Source: Candidatus Saccharimonadota bacterium (GTDB lineage: Bacteria; Patescibacteriota; Saccharimonadia; Saccharimonadales; Saccharimonadaceae). From it: DNA of 64,000 bases. A model generated the notes under the pieces. It saw nothing but the letters and a program-made list of their open reading frames with translations. It was not told the origin of the DNA and ran no database searches. The position numbers were made by a program, and so were the translations under genes. Of this stretch, positions 37,595-44,489 are shown in pieces (within the stretch, counting starts at the first letter, position 1; every line of letters starts with the position of its first letter). The stretch spans positions 124,001-188,000 of the forward strand of contig WQWN01000001.1 of NCBI GenBank assembly GCA_009785325.1, written 5' to 3'.

Positions 37595-38137
37595 TTAAAC
37601 TTTCATGATTTCAGCTTCTTTTTCCTTAAAGAGCTGATCGACTTGGTTCTGGAAATCTTTTATAAGGTCGTCAATGTCTTTGTCTGCACGACGAGCGACA
37701 TCTTCAGGAAGTTCGAGTTTTTTGATGTCCTTTTGGGCGTCCTGACGGACGGAGCGGAGACGGACTTTTGCTTCCTCGACTTTTTCGGAGGTCTGCTTGG
37801 CGATTTGGCGACGGCGTTCTTCGGTAAGAGGTGGAATTGGAACACGGACTACGCGGCCGTCGTCGCTGGGGTTGAGCCCGAGAGTTTGATCAGCGCGGAT
37901 TGCGGCAGAGATATTGGCGATATTACCTGGGTCGAAAGGTGTAATGAGGATCATTTGAGCCTCTGGCGCAGTGACGTTGGCGGCTTGGTTAAGTGGGAGG
38001 AAAGTGCCGTAGACTTCGACTTTTATAGAGTCGAGCATAGATGGGTGGGCGCGACCGGTGCGGACTTTGTTTAGTTCGCTTTTGAAATAATCGAGAGCGT
38101 TAGCCATTTGTTTCTTGTACGTAGTTATATCAAACAC
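37595..38137 (-). CDS. frr: Ribosome recycling factor
   Basis: Splits post-termination ribosomes with EF-G. The 180-residue protein has the three-helix bundle with LNKVRTGRAHPSMLDSIKVEVYG near the N terminus and IPPLTEERRRQIAKQTSEKVEEAKVRLR in the middle, at the family's usual length. The start is GTG, preceded by AAGGGGAA at correct spacing. It heads the frr-uppS-rseP-CPBP unit. Confidence 0.97.
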   Translation of the reverse strand: MFDITTYKKQMANALDYFKSELNKVRTGRAHPSMLDSIKVEVYGTFLPLNQAANVTAPEAQMILITPFDPGNIANISAAIRADQTLGLNPSDDGRVVRVPIPPLTEERRRQIAKQTSEKVEEAKVRLRSVRQDAQKDIKKLELPEDVARRADKDIDDLIKDFQNQVDQLFKEKEAEIMKV

Positions 38138-38232
38138 AGATTCCCCTTTTCTTTAGCAAGTGGAGTAATTATATCAAACGCGAGGACGAGTAGCAAAAGT
38201 GACTCGGCAACAGATAGCGGTTGTGGTTATAG

Positions 38233-38261
38233 TTGACAAATGTAATGATGCGTGCTATAGT
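38233..38261 (+). promoter_or_regulatory. Consensus sigma-70 promoter of the 144-aa gene
   Basis: TTGACA (38233-38238) and TATAGT (38256-38261) are spaced by 17 nt, with a TGC extended -10. It is among the closest matches to the bacterial consensus in the window and drives an A-rich leader of about 40 nt before ATG 38309. Confidence 0.85.
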
Positions 38262-38308
38262 GATGGGGAGTTTTGATAGAAACAAAAACACAAAACGGAA
38301 AAAAGTAA

Positions 38309-38743
38309 ATGAGTAAAGTAAAACAAAAGATCAAACAAGTCAAACATAAAATCAAGCAAATCCCCCGAAATGCCATAGGATATAAAGGACAGGCTGTAGC
38401 AGTAGAAGATTACGTAACGGGTGAAGTTTTCCCCGTTGTGTTGTTTGTTGCGAAAAATAGTGGCTTACCGGCGGTCAAGATCGTATTTCCCACAGAGATC
38501 AACGAAAGCGAAGGAGTCGGATACGCAGAGACTGTGACACTACTAAAGAATAATTCAGGTATATGGACGAAGAATATAAGTATAGAATTTGATCGAAAAA
38601 GTCGGAAAGTGGTCGGAGCGCAAGGAATGGTGGAAGAAGTGGGTCTAGGGTCGCTGGACGTAATCGTGATCGCGCAGATCGAAGAGATATTGCACGAACA
38701 ACAGACTAAAACAACACGAACTCCCCGAAAGGTGATGGCGTAA
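38309..38743 (+). CDS. Conserved-looking 144-aa protein of unknown function
   Basis: I do not recognise it. The first 25 residues are a Lys/Gln-rich amphipathic segment (KVKQKIKQVKHKIKQ), followed by a beta-rich core of about 95 residues (EVFPVVLFVAKNSGLPAVKIVF, YAETVTLLKNNSGIWTKNISIEF) and a basic tail. No membrane helix or catalytic motif is visible. The strong promoter and solitary position suggest a highly expressed small protein, perhaps nucleic-acid or membrane associated through its basic N terminus; that is only a guess. Confidence 0.75.
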   Translation: MSKVKQKIKQVKHKIKQIPRNAIGYKGQAVAVEDYVTGEVFPVVLFVAKNSGLPAVKIVFPTEINESEGVGYAETVTLLKNNSGIWTKNISIEFDRKSRKVVGAQGMVEEVGLGSLDVIVIAQIEEILHEQQTKTTRTPRKVMA

Positions 38744-38856
38744 TGTTGGAAGCTTGGATTTTGACGCAGCACTTTAATTGCCTGAAGTATATATTAGGTT
38801 ATGTTCTGGCGACAAATTACATGCTGAGATATGTGGTGGTAGCTGGTAATAGATAA
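38743..38856 (+). CDS. Possible coupled small ORF, 37 aa
   Basis: An ATG overlaps the upstream stop as TAATG, and 37 codons follow (MLEAWILTQHFNCLKYILGY at the start). The product would be hydrophobic. The stop-start overlap is the only support; there is no known family and no independent promoter. Confidence 0.3.
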   Translation: MLEAWILTQHFNCLKYILGYVLATNYMLRYVVVAGNR

Positions 38857-38908
38857 ATCCCCTGCTCTGCCAAGGCGCTATGAAATAAAAACTTTAACGA
38901 GAAAATAG

Positions 38909-38938
38909 AACCAGCCCATGTAGTGAAGGGCTGGTTTT
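38909..38938 (+). terminator. Intrinsic terminator after the 144-aa gene
   Basis: AACCAGCCC and GGGCTGGTT form a perfect 9-bp stem with a 10-nt loop, ending in TTTT. It lies about 165 nt after the 144-aa stop and after a copy of the polar octamer at 38860. Confidence 0.85.
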
Positions 38939-38985
38939 AGGTTGAGTCGCTTGTGTTTTGTGAAAATAGGTGTTATGATAGCGAA

Positions 38986-39108
38986 ATGAGAAACGATAAT
39001 TTTTCATACTATCACATCACAACAGAGGTCGTCTGGAACGGCTTGCTTGGTTGTTGTTTCGCGCAGGCGATGATGCCGGCGGTAGATAGTATGGAACTTA
39101 TCATGTGA
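38986..39108 (+). CDS. Leader peptide (40 aa) upstream of the MFS transporter
   Basis: TATGAT (38974-38979) ends 6 nt before this ATG, with TTGTGT 17 nt upstream, giving a leaderless start. The 40-codon ORF includes tandem Cys and Met codons (GLLGCCFAQAMMP) and ends MELIM. Its last codons contain GGAACT (39093-39098), identical to the second arm of the terminator hairpin 40 nt downstream and complementary to the first arm. This is the layout of a ribosome-controlled attenuator of the following transporter gene. Confidence 0.55.
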   Translation: MRNDNFSYYHITTEVVWNGLLGCCFAQAMMPAVDSMELIM

Positions 39109-39160
39109 CTTTTTAGGATAAATTTGTAGCTTGGTGAGTTCCCGACGAGGGAACTTTTTA
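39093..39160 (+). promoter_or_regulatory. Candidate transcription attenuator before the MFS transporter
   Basis: AGTTCCC (39137-39143) pairs with GGGAACT (39149-39155) around a 5-nt loop, followed by T4: an intrinsic terminator about 100 nt before the transporter ATG. GGAACT at 39093-39098, within the leader ORF, can instead pair with AGTTCC and block the terminator. A ribosome finishing the leader would cover GGAACT and favour termination; a ribosome stalled upstream would favour read-through. Confidence 0.6.
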
Positions 39161-39258
39161 GATTTTAAATAGGCGGAATGTCGGGAATTTGATTGGCTGT
39201 GAATTCGATAGGATTACAGTCGTACTTTAATTTATTTTCCAAAAGGAGGAAGGTTTTT

Positions 39259-40458
39259 ATGGGTCAAGTTATGGATACTGAGCAAAAGAAAGCTTGGCGG
39301 GGACTTAGATTGATTTTGGTCGAGGTGAGTCTGGGGCGGATGATTATTTCGATGCCTATTATGGTGCTATTTTTCAACTCGATCGGGATGAATCAGTCGC
39401 AAATAGCGTTGAGTCAGTCGGCATTTTCCGCGGTGATGATTGTTTTAAGTGTGCCGATTGGACGAGTGGCGGATCGATTTAGTAGAAGGTGGTGTAAGGT
39501 GATCGGGAATTTTGGAGTCGCGAGTAGCTTTTTGTTTTATGCGACTGTCCAGGGTTTTCATCAGGTGATTTTGGCGGAGATCTTACTAGGGGTGTTTATG
39601 GGGTTTTCGCAAGGGGCAGACGAGGCGATGACGAAAGGTTACTCTGAAGTAATCGATCATACAGGGAAGCTATTTGCGAAGCGGTGGGCGCTAATGATGA
39701 CAGCAGCTCTAGCGGCAGAAGTTGCGGGGTATCTGGCGGGGCCGGCGATCGGGAGTGTGAATTTCAGGCTGGCGATTGGGCTGACTGCCCTGCCCGGTTT
39801 GCTTGGCGGCGTTTTGGCGCTGTTTATGCATGACGTGGGTGAGAAACTGGTGAAAGTGCATGCGAATCCGCTGCGAGATATGTGGCGGGCGATGAAGGTC
39901 TGTCTGGGTTTGCCGAAGTTGCGGTGGTGGATCGTGGGGGTGGCAGTGACAAGCGGAATTACTCACGTGATGGTATGGCCGATGACGATTGTGCTGCTCG
40001 CGGCGGGCGTGCCGGCTTCGTGGCTGGGTGTGGGCTGGGTAGTAAATACTTTGGCGGCACTTGGAGGTACGCGGGTGGCAAGGCTGGTTTCTGAGCAAAT
40101 TGAGAAGTGGGAGTGGCTGGTGGTTTTGATGCCTATGTTGGTTGTTTTTGTGAGTCTTGCGGGGATGATGTTACATTTGAATCTCGTGACTGTCTGGCTG
40201 TTTACTGGTCTGGGATTTGCTCGCGGGTGGACAAGTGCAACCGTACCAGTTTGCGTGCAAAAGTGCGTGCCGAAAGGAATGGAAGCTACCGCAATGAGTT
40301 TAACTAAAGTTGCGCGAAGACTACTATTTATCCCGGCAGGGTTTTTGGTAGGAGTAGCGGCGGATGTTTCGGCGGTATGGGCGATGGGAATGACTCTCAT
40401 AATTTTCGTGCCACTAGGCTTGCTGGCGACTTGGCGAATTTGGACTTTTGGGAAATAA
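39259..40458 (+). CDS. Major facilitator superfamily transporter
   Basis: A 399-residue protein with about 12 hydrophobic segments. The loop 2-3 signature is VPIGRVADRFSRRW (the MFS A-motif region), and the repeat is echoed mid-protein. The ORF track starts at TTG 39193, but AGGAGGA is properly spaced for ATG 39259. Substrate is unknown; the upstream leader-peptide attenuator and family resemblance favour a drug or small-molecule exporter, which is an inference. It ends at a strong bidirectional terminator. Confidence 0.9.
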   Translation: MGQVMDTEQKKAWRGLRLILVEVSLGRMIISMPIMVLFFNSIGMNQSQIALSQSAFSAVMIVLSVPIGRVADRFSRRWCKVIGNFGVASSFLFYATVQGFHQVILAEILLGVFMGFSQGADEAMTKGYSEVIDHTGKLFAKRWALMMTAALAAEVAGYLAGPAIGSVNFRLAIGLTALPGLLGGVLALFMHDVGEKLVKVHANPLRDMWRAMKVCLGLPKLRWWIVGVAVTSGITHVMVWPMTIVLLAAGVPASWLGVGWVVNTLAALGGTRVARLVSEQIEKWEWLVVLMPMLVVFVSLAGMMLHLNLVTVWLFTGLGFARGWTSATVPVCVQKCVPKGMEATAMSLTKVARRLLFIPAGFLVGVAADVSAVWAMGMTLIIFVPLGLLATWRIWTFGK

Positions 40459-40464
40459 TACAAG

Positions 40465-40492
40465 AAAAGCTCGGGATTAGTCCCGGGCTTTT
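40465..40492. terminator. Bidirectional terminator between MFS gene and the convergent membrane gene
   Basis: AAAAGCTCGGGA and TCCCGGGCTTTT form a 12-bp stem with one wobble pair and a TTAG loop, A-rich on one side and T-rich on the other. The minus-strand gene's stop codon lies inside the hairpin. Confidence 0.88.
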
Positions 40493-40944
40493 GATTTTTG
40501 CAGGAAGAACACCGCTATACTGAATAGTAGTGGCTGGGCTAATACTTCCAACATGCCGAGACTAGCGCTGACAGGTAGGTCTTCGATTGGTGCGAGATAG
40601 ATCATGCCCTGAATAGAGCCGTGAGTTGGCGCATAGGTATTAAAGATACCGAGTATCACCAGGATCGCCCAGAGTTTGAGCCACCCCCATTTTTTCCCAA
40701 TAATACTGTCTTTAACCCACCAAATAACTATACCTAACAAAAGCCCTCTAATGATCTGTGCAATAAATACTGCGCCTATGTTGATCTCGTCTAGAGGCTT
40801 AAAACCCGCCATCTCCATCATACTCTCTGCATAATCAAGAGTTAGAGGTATAGCAATTATAGTCACGACTACGTAGGTTAATACGTGTATTGCTGCTATT
40901 TTTGTGATAAATCTGAGTTTTTCGCTTGATAGTAGTTTGCGCAT
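40477..40944 (-). CDS. Four-helix membrane protein of unknown function in a MerR operon
   Basis: A 155-residue protein with four predicted transmembrane helices. I do not recognise the family. ATG 40944 is preceded by GGGAGG and lies 2 nt after the MerR-type gene's stop, so the two are one operon; the ORF-track start at 40998 lies inside the regulator. The local strand composition is inverted relative to the chromosome (C exceeds G on +), pointing to recent acquisition. It is probably a target or partner of the regulator. Confidence 0.75.
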   Translation of the reverse strand: MRKLLSSEKLRFITKIAAIHVLTYVVVTIIAIPLTLDYAESMMEMAGFKPLDEINIGAVFIAQIIRGLLLGIVIWWVKDSIIGKKWGWLKLWAILVILGIFNTYAPTHGSIQGMIYLAPIEDLPVSASLGMLEVLAQPLLFSIAVFFLQKSKARD

Positions 40945-40946
40945 TC

Positions 40947-41675
40947 CTAAACCTCCCTCGCTTGTTTTCGTATAACGCACCAATCTTTGTTTCCGCATTT
41001 AGGGCAAGTCATCCAGCGAAGTCTACTACTCCCAGTACTGAAGAATACTCGTCTCAGAGGCGGCCTGAAAATGGAATTACATTTAGGGCATGTGAGTTCG
41101 GTGTCTTTTAGTTGAAATGCCGAGACCGCCAAACTAGCGGCTGCGACAGTAATATATATTGCAAGCCCCCACCAGATTTGCGATACTGCGAGCCAAGCCA
41201 TAAACAAAAAACCTAAAGCCGCTGCAATCCCTACTGCGACGTGGACCATGGCTAGTTTTTTTCTACCTAGCGCTTTGTTCTTCTTTTCCACGATTTCATC
41301 TATGTCGATGATTGCGTTTACCGGGATAGCGGTCCTACCTGTGATGTTTTGTTTGACGGTACTTATCATCGCTAGTTGTTTTTGTCGTTCGTCAATTTCA
41401 CTGTCGAGTAGCTTCGTCTGTTCATCGAGTAGTAGTGTGAGAATTTCCGCCGACAACTCGCTCTCTAGGGTGTTTTTTATAGAGCCTAGTGAAAGACCCA
41501 TTGATCTTAGTGTGCAGACTAGTTGAAATTTACGCAGATCTTCGTCGCTATAGAGTCGCCTGCCGCCATCACTTAATTCTGTCGGGGATAGTAGACCTTT
41601 TGTATCGTAAAATTGCACTGTTCTGACCGACACATTGCATAGTTTCGCTAGTTCCCCGGTGGTGTATTTTGACAT
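40947..41675 (-). CDS. Membrane-anchored MerR-family regulator with C-terminal zinc ribbon
   Basis: The first 70 residues are a MerR winged helix (YTTGELAKLCNVSVRTVQFYDTKGLLSP region, then GGRRLYSDEDL), followed by a coiled-coil dimerisation helix (residues 85-115). Unusually, two transmembrane helices follow (residues 143-182) and the protein ends in a zinc-ribbon-like domain with CPKCNSIF and CPKCGNKDWC. A regulator tied to the membrane with its sensor after the helices may detect envelope stress or a membrane compound. An AGGAG site precedes the ATG. Confidence 0.88.
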   Translation of the reverse strand: MSKYTTGELAKLCNVSVRTVQFYDTKGLLSPTELSDGGRRLYSDEDLRKFQLVCTLRSMGLSLGSIKNTLESELSAEILTLLLDEQTKLLDSEIDERQKQLAMISTVKQNITGRTAIPVNAIIDIDEIVEKKNKALGRKKLAMVHVAVGIAAALGFLFMAWLAVSQIWWGLAIYITVAAASLAVSAFQLKDTELTCPKCNSIFRPPLRRVFFSTGSSRLRWMTCPKCGNKDWCVIRKQAREV

Positions 41676-41759
41676 ATGTTTTATCTCCTCGCCCTGAGTC
41701 TACATTATCACGCTACGTCACGAGCAATAGGAAAATTGAAAAAGTTGGCTAAAACAAGG

Positions 41760-41784
41760 TCCACCCCGCTTTTGACGAGGTGGA
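41760..41784 (-). terminator. Probable terminator after tsf
   Basis: TCCACC and GGTGGA form a 6-bp stem 36 nt beyond the tsf stop, followed on the minus strand by CCTTGTTTT. The stem is short and the U-run interrupted. Confidence 0.5.
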
Positions 41785-41819
41785 AGAGAATGTTTAGTGA
41801 TGAGACTAGCCTATTAGAT

Positions 41820-42416
41820 TTATTCGGTAACGCCGAGTTCGATTCGCTTAAATTGGCGGACGGTGATATTCTCGCCTGTTTTTGCGATGTGGGTTTTGAT
41901 GAAAGCTTCGACAGTCATGGAGTCGTCGAGGATGTACTGCTGGTTCATCAAGACTTTATCAGCGAAGTGTTTTTTGATCTGGCCTTCGACGATCTTCTTT
42001 TTGACGTCGGCTGGTTTTTTGTCGTCTTTTAGCTTCGCTTCTGCGTCTTTTTTAACCTTGTCGAGTTCTTTTTTTGGGATGTCGGCTTCTGAGACGTAGA
42101 TTGGGTTCATGCTGGCGATTTGCATGGCGAGGTAGTGAGCGAGCTCTTTAAACCCGTCGGTTTTTGCGACGAAACTCGTCTCACAGTTGAGCTCGAGGAT
42201 GGCGCCGATGCGACCGTCATGGATATAGCTGTCGATTAGGCCTTCGCGGGTTTCGCGGTCGCCACGTTTTTCGGCTTTTGTGAGGCCTTTTTTACGCATG
42301 GCATCGAGAGCTTTGTCGAAGTCTCCCTTGGCTTCTACGAGGGCTTGTTTGGCATCGGTGAGACCTGCACCAGATAGTTCTTTGAGTTTTTTGATGTCTT
42401 CGATTGAGATCGACAT
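41820..42416 (-). CDS. tsf: Elongation factor Ts
   Basis: Nucleotide exchange factor for EF-Tu. The 198-residue protein has the N-terminal UBA-like domain (IKKLKELSGAGLTDAKQALVEAKGDFDKA) and the core block YIHDGRIGAILELNCETSFVAKTDGFKELAHYLAMQIASMNP. It is a short form (E. coli 283), lacking most of the second core subdomain, as in Thermus-like EF-Ts. It follows rpsB on the same strand, the canonical operon. Confidence 0.97.
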   Translation of the reverse strand: MSISIEDIKKLKELSGAGLTDAKQALVEAKGDFDKALDAMRKKGLTKAEKRGDRETREGLIDSYIHDGRIGAILELNCETSFVAKTDGFKELAHYLAMQIASMNPIYVSEADIPKKELDKVKKDAEAKLKDDKKPADVKKKIVEGQIKKHFADKVLMNQQYILDDSMTVEAFIKTHIAKTGENITVRQFKRIELGVTE

Positions 42417-42441
42417 AGGGGATTTCCTCCTGTTAGTGTGA

Positions 42442-43170
42442 TTATTTTTTAGCTGGAGCTGAGGTAGTTGGTGCTACTTTTGGAGCAGCTGCGCCTTCTT
42501 TTACAGCGGCGACTACGTAGTCGAGCATGAGCTGGACGCCTTTAATTGCGTCGTCGTTAGATGGGATCGGGTGATCAACTTCGGTAGGGTTGGTGTTGGT
42601 GTCACAGAGAGCGACGACTGGGATGCCAAGAACTTTTGCTTCTTTTACGGCGTTTTTGTCGGCAATGATGTCGGTGACGAAAAGGATTCCTGGCTTGCCC
42701 TGAAGTTCTTTGATGCCGCCGTAGCGGGTATTGAGGAGGTCGATCTCTTCCTGGAAGCGCTGAACTTCGAGTTTACTGTAACGGTTTTCTAGTTCACCTG
42801 AAGCCATGCGGCGTTCGAGAGTGTTAAGTTTTTTGATTTGCTGATTGATCGTCTCGACGTTTGTGAGGGTTCCACCGACCCAGCGTTCGGTGACGTAAGG
42901 CTGGCCGACAGATTCTGCGGCGGTTTTTACGATCTCGCGTAGGTGTTTTTTTGTGCCGACAAAGAGGACTTTTTGGCCTTTTGCGACGGTTTTTGTAATG
43001 ACTGGTAGCGCTTCGTTAAGAGCCTCGACGGTTTTAGTGAGGTCGATGATATGGCTGTCTTGGCGCTTGGAGTGGATAAACTCCGCCATTTTAGGGTGCC
43101 AACGACTGGTTTTGTGGCCGAAGTGGACGCCCGCTTCGAGCAACTGTTTGATATCTACGTCTACTGACAT
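42442..43170 (-). CDS. rpsB: Ribosomal protein uS2
   Basis: Small-subunit protein of 242 residues. Diagnostic blocks are LLEAGVHFGHKTSRWHPKMAEFI near the N terminus, TERWVGGTLTN and VVALCDTNTNPTEVDHPIPSNDDA. The ORF track starts at 43218; ATG 43170 has GGAAGGAAT upstream and matches the family N terminus. A leader of about 75 nt separates it from a promoter whose -35 is shared with a divergent non-coding RNA gene. One polar octamer (43192-43199) lies in this leader. Confidence 0.97.
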   Translation of the reverse strand: MSVDVDIKQLLEAGVHFGHKTSRWHPKMAEFIHSKRQDSHIIDLTKTVEALNEALPVITKTVAKGQKVLFVGTKKHLREIVKTAAESVGQPYVTERWVGGTLTNVETINQQIKKLNTLERRMASGELENRYSKLEVQRFQEEIDLLNTRYGGIKELQGKPGILFVTDIIADKNAVKEAKVLGIPVVALCDTNTNPTEVDHPIPSNDDAIKGVQLMLDYVVAAVKEGAAAPKVAPTTSAPAKK

Positions 43171-43251
43171 AGTGATTATTCCTTCCCTCTGCCCTGCTCT
43201 TTTAGTTAGGAATCTCAAGCGGGGCTGTTTCGTTAATTTAATTACTCGGGG

Positions 43252-43304
43252 ATTGTATCATATCTGGGCGGAGTTTGACAACTGTTTTGCAGAGATGGTA
43301 TCGT
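43252..43304. promoter_or_regulatory. Divergent overlapping promoters for rpsB-tsf and the non-coding RNA
   Basis: The palindromic block TTGACAA (43275-43281) gives TTGACA on + and TTGTCA on -. On + it is followed after 18 nt by TATCGT (43299-43304, extended TGG); on - after 18 nt by TACAAT (plus 43252-43257). Both -35 boxes occupy the same bases, so two polymerases could not bind at once. Confidence 0.7.
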
Positions 43305-43309
43305 AGAGG

Positions 43310-43541
43310 TGTCTGGGGACGTGGATATAACTGCCGAAGAAGAAAGAAGGCTTGCACGGATGTAACGCCGACAAGTATACGCCTTCCTCTGGATGAGTCT
43401 CGTGCCACGACTGGCAGCAAGTAGTGGCGAGCGAAAGTGCCGAAAGTGGTAGCAGCTACGAGATAGCAGGACAGAAATGGGCAAGCTGCCCCTAACGATG
43501 ATCTCGGGACGCCGAGGTTGAACATTTAATAACCCCAGATA
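43310..43541 (+). ncRNA. Unassigned structured RNA, about 230 nt
   Basis: No plausible coding frame crosses this stretch on +, yet it has its own promoter and its ends pair: TGTCTGGGG (43310-43318) with CCCCAGATA (43533-43541), 9 bp with one wobble. Internal helices include CTGCC/GGCAG (43331-43335 with 43412-43416), GAAGGC/GCCTTC, GGCTTGC with GCAAGCT, a GGGC-AAGCT-GCCC hairpin and a CTCGG-GACG-CCGAG hairpin. GAAGAAAG and ACAGAAA pieces resemble RNase P fragments, but GAGGAAAGUCC and the terminal GGCUUA are missing. It lacks tmRNA and SRP signatures, so I leave it unassigned. Confidence 0.65.
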
Positions 43542-43564
43542 AAGGTCGTGAATGAAGTTTTGGT

Positions 43565-43617
43565 CGCGTGCACGCGGTTGGGATTTTCTGAAGCGGCCTT
43601 TTGCTTTTGGCTGTTTT
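43565..43617 (+). other. Palindrome and weak terminator between the RNA gene and L31
   Basis: CGCGTGCACGCG (43565-43576) is a perfect 12-bp palindrome. Further on, AGCGGCC can pair with GGCTGTT (two wobbles) followed by TTTT, a possible terminator for the RNA transcript. AACCCCAGATAAA near 43532 also has partial complements at 43631-43645, so alternative long pairings exist. Confidence 0.4.
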
Positions 43618-43660
43618 AGCGGTTGCGTTACTGGGGTTTATCTGGTAGAATTCGGAGGTT

Positions 43661-43987
43661 ATGAAAAAGAATATACATCCAACAGATTACAGGCCCGTCG
43701 TATTTAGCGACGAGGTAGCTGGGTTTGCATTTTTGACGAAGTCGACTGCAAGCTCGACCGAGACAATTAAATGGGAGGATGGCAATGAATATCCTCTAGT
43801 GAAGGTGCAGATTTCGAGTGCTAGCCACCCGTTCTTCACTGGCGAGGAAAAGATTATCGACACTGAGGGTCGCGTAGATCGCTTCAAGGCGAAGTTCGCG
43901 AAAGCTGAAGAGCGCAAGGACGCTCTGATGAATAAGGCGAAGAAGGCAGCGGCGGCGAAAGCGCGCAAGGATGAGAAGGCTGAATAG
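43661..43987 (+). CDS. rpmE2: Ribosomal protein bL31, type B
   Basis: A 108-residue large-subunit protein. [17 protein letters not shown] and [26 protein letters not shown] identify the type B paralogue, which lacks the zinc-binding cysteines of type A. A Lys/Ala-rich C-terminal extension of about 25 residues is added. A GGAGG site precedes the ATG, with TAGAAT just upstream of it. An intrinsic terminator follows. Confidence 0.96.
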   Translation: MKKNIHPTDYRPVVFSDEVAGFAFLTKSTASSTETIKWEDGNEYPLVKVQISSASHPFFTGEEKIIDTEGRVDRFKAKFAKAEERKDALMNKAKKAAAAKARKDEKAE

Positions 43988-44012
43988 AGTCGGTTAGGGT
44001 TTTGTGAAATTG

Positions 44013-44038
44013 AAACACCCTCGGGAGGGGGTGTTTTT
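44013..44038 (+). terminator. Intrinsic terminator after rpmE2
   Basis: AACACCC pairs with GGGTGTT around a G-rich loop, followed by TTTT. It lies about 25 nt after the stop codon. Confidence 0.85.
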
Positions 44039-44057
44039 GTCTTAGATTATAAGACCG

Positions 44058-44489
44058 CTAACTGTTCGATATTTTATAGATCCTAGAGACATATATTACA
44101 TTAACAATAAAAAATACAACTGATACAGTGATTGTTCCGATTGACAGAAAAGCCCGTGCACCAATTTCTCCAGTTTCAACTTGAAGCAAAGACAGTAAGC
44201 TAATTATAATACTGTTGCCTATTATAATCGCAAAAAGCTGCATGTTGGCTTTCGGGAATTTTCGAAACTCTTTTATTATGGAAGAGCTCGAAAATATGAT
44301 AGCAAGAAAAGTCGCAAATACTACAGCGCTATTAAGGTTTGTAATTGTCTCTAGAAACAGTGTGTAATTCAAATTTGCAATATACTCCACAAGCCGAGGA
44401 AACGGCAATAGCACTCCAAACAAAAGGACTATCATAAAAACACACACTACAGTGATTGACTTAAGTAAGGTGTCAATTATCGGCCACAT
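44058..44489 (-). CDS. Four-helix membrane protein, second gene of a CIRCE-controlled operon
   Basis: A 143-residue protein that is almost entirely transmembrane: four helices at about residues 10-32, 45-67, 85-105 and 112-135. I do not recognise it. Its start lies 17 nt inside the upstream 292-codon gene, so translation is coupled. Local DNA is AT-rich with C over G on +, opposite to most of the window. Its pairing with a soluble partner is reminiscent of toxin or defence effector pairs, which is speculative. Confidence 0.7.
   Translation of the reverse strand: MWPIIDTLLKSITVVCVFMIVLLFGVLLPFPRLVEYIANLNYTLFLETITNLNSAVVFATFLAIIFSSSSIIKEFRKFPKANMQLFAIIIGNSIIISLLSLLQVETGEIGARAFLSIGTITVSVVFFIVNVIYVSRIYKISNS

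Larger units (their letters stand above)
38744..39258 (+). other. Intergenic stretch before the MFS transporter
   Basis: About 515 nt between the 144-aa gene and the transporter. It holds a possible small coupled ORF, one polar octamer, an intrinsic terminator, and the leader-peptide attenuator. I see nothing else in it. Confidence 0.7.

Noticed and set aside
43238-43525. Minus-strand ORFs of 80-95 aa across the RNA gene
   Set aside because: They have no ribosome binding site or recognisable content and overlap the structured RNA and both promoters; they are shadow frames.
43310-43541. RNase P RNA, tmRNA or SRP RNA assignment for the structured RNA
   Set aside because: Partial look-alike words exist, but GAGGAAAGUCC and GGCUUA of RNase P, the T-arm and tag ORF of tmRNA, and the SRP GGUCAGG-GGAAGG-AGCAGCC core are all absent.
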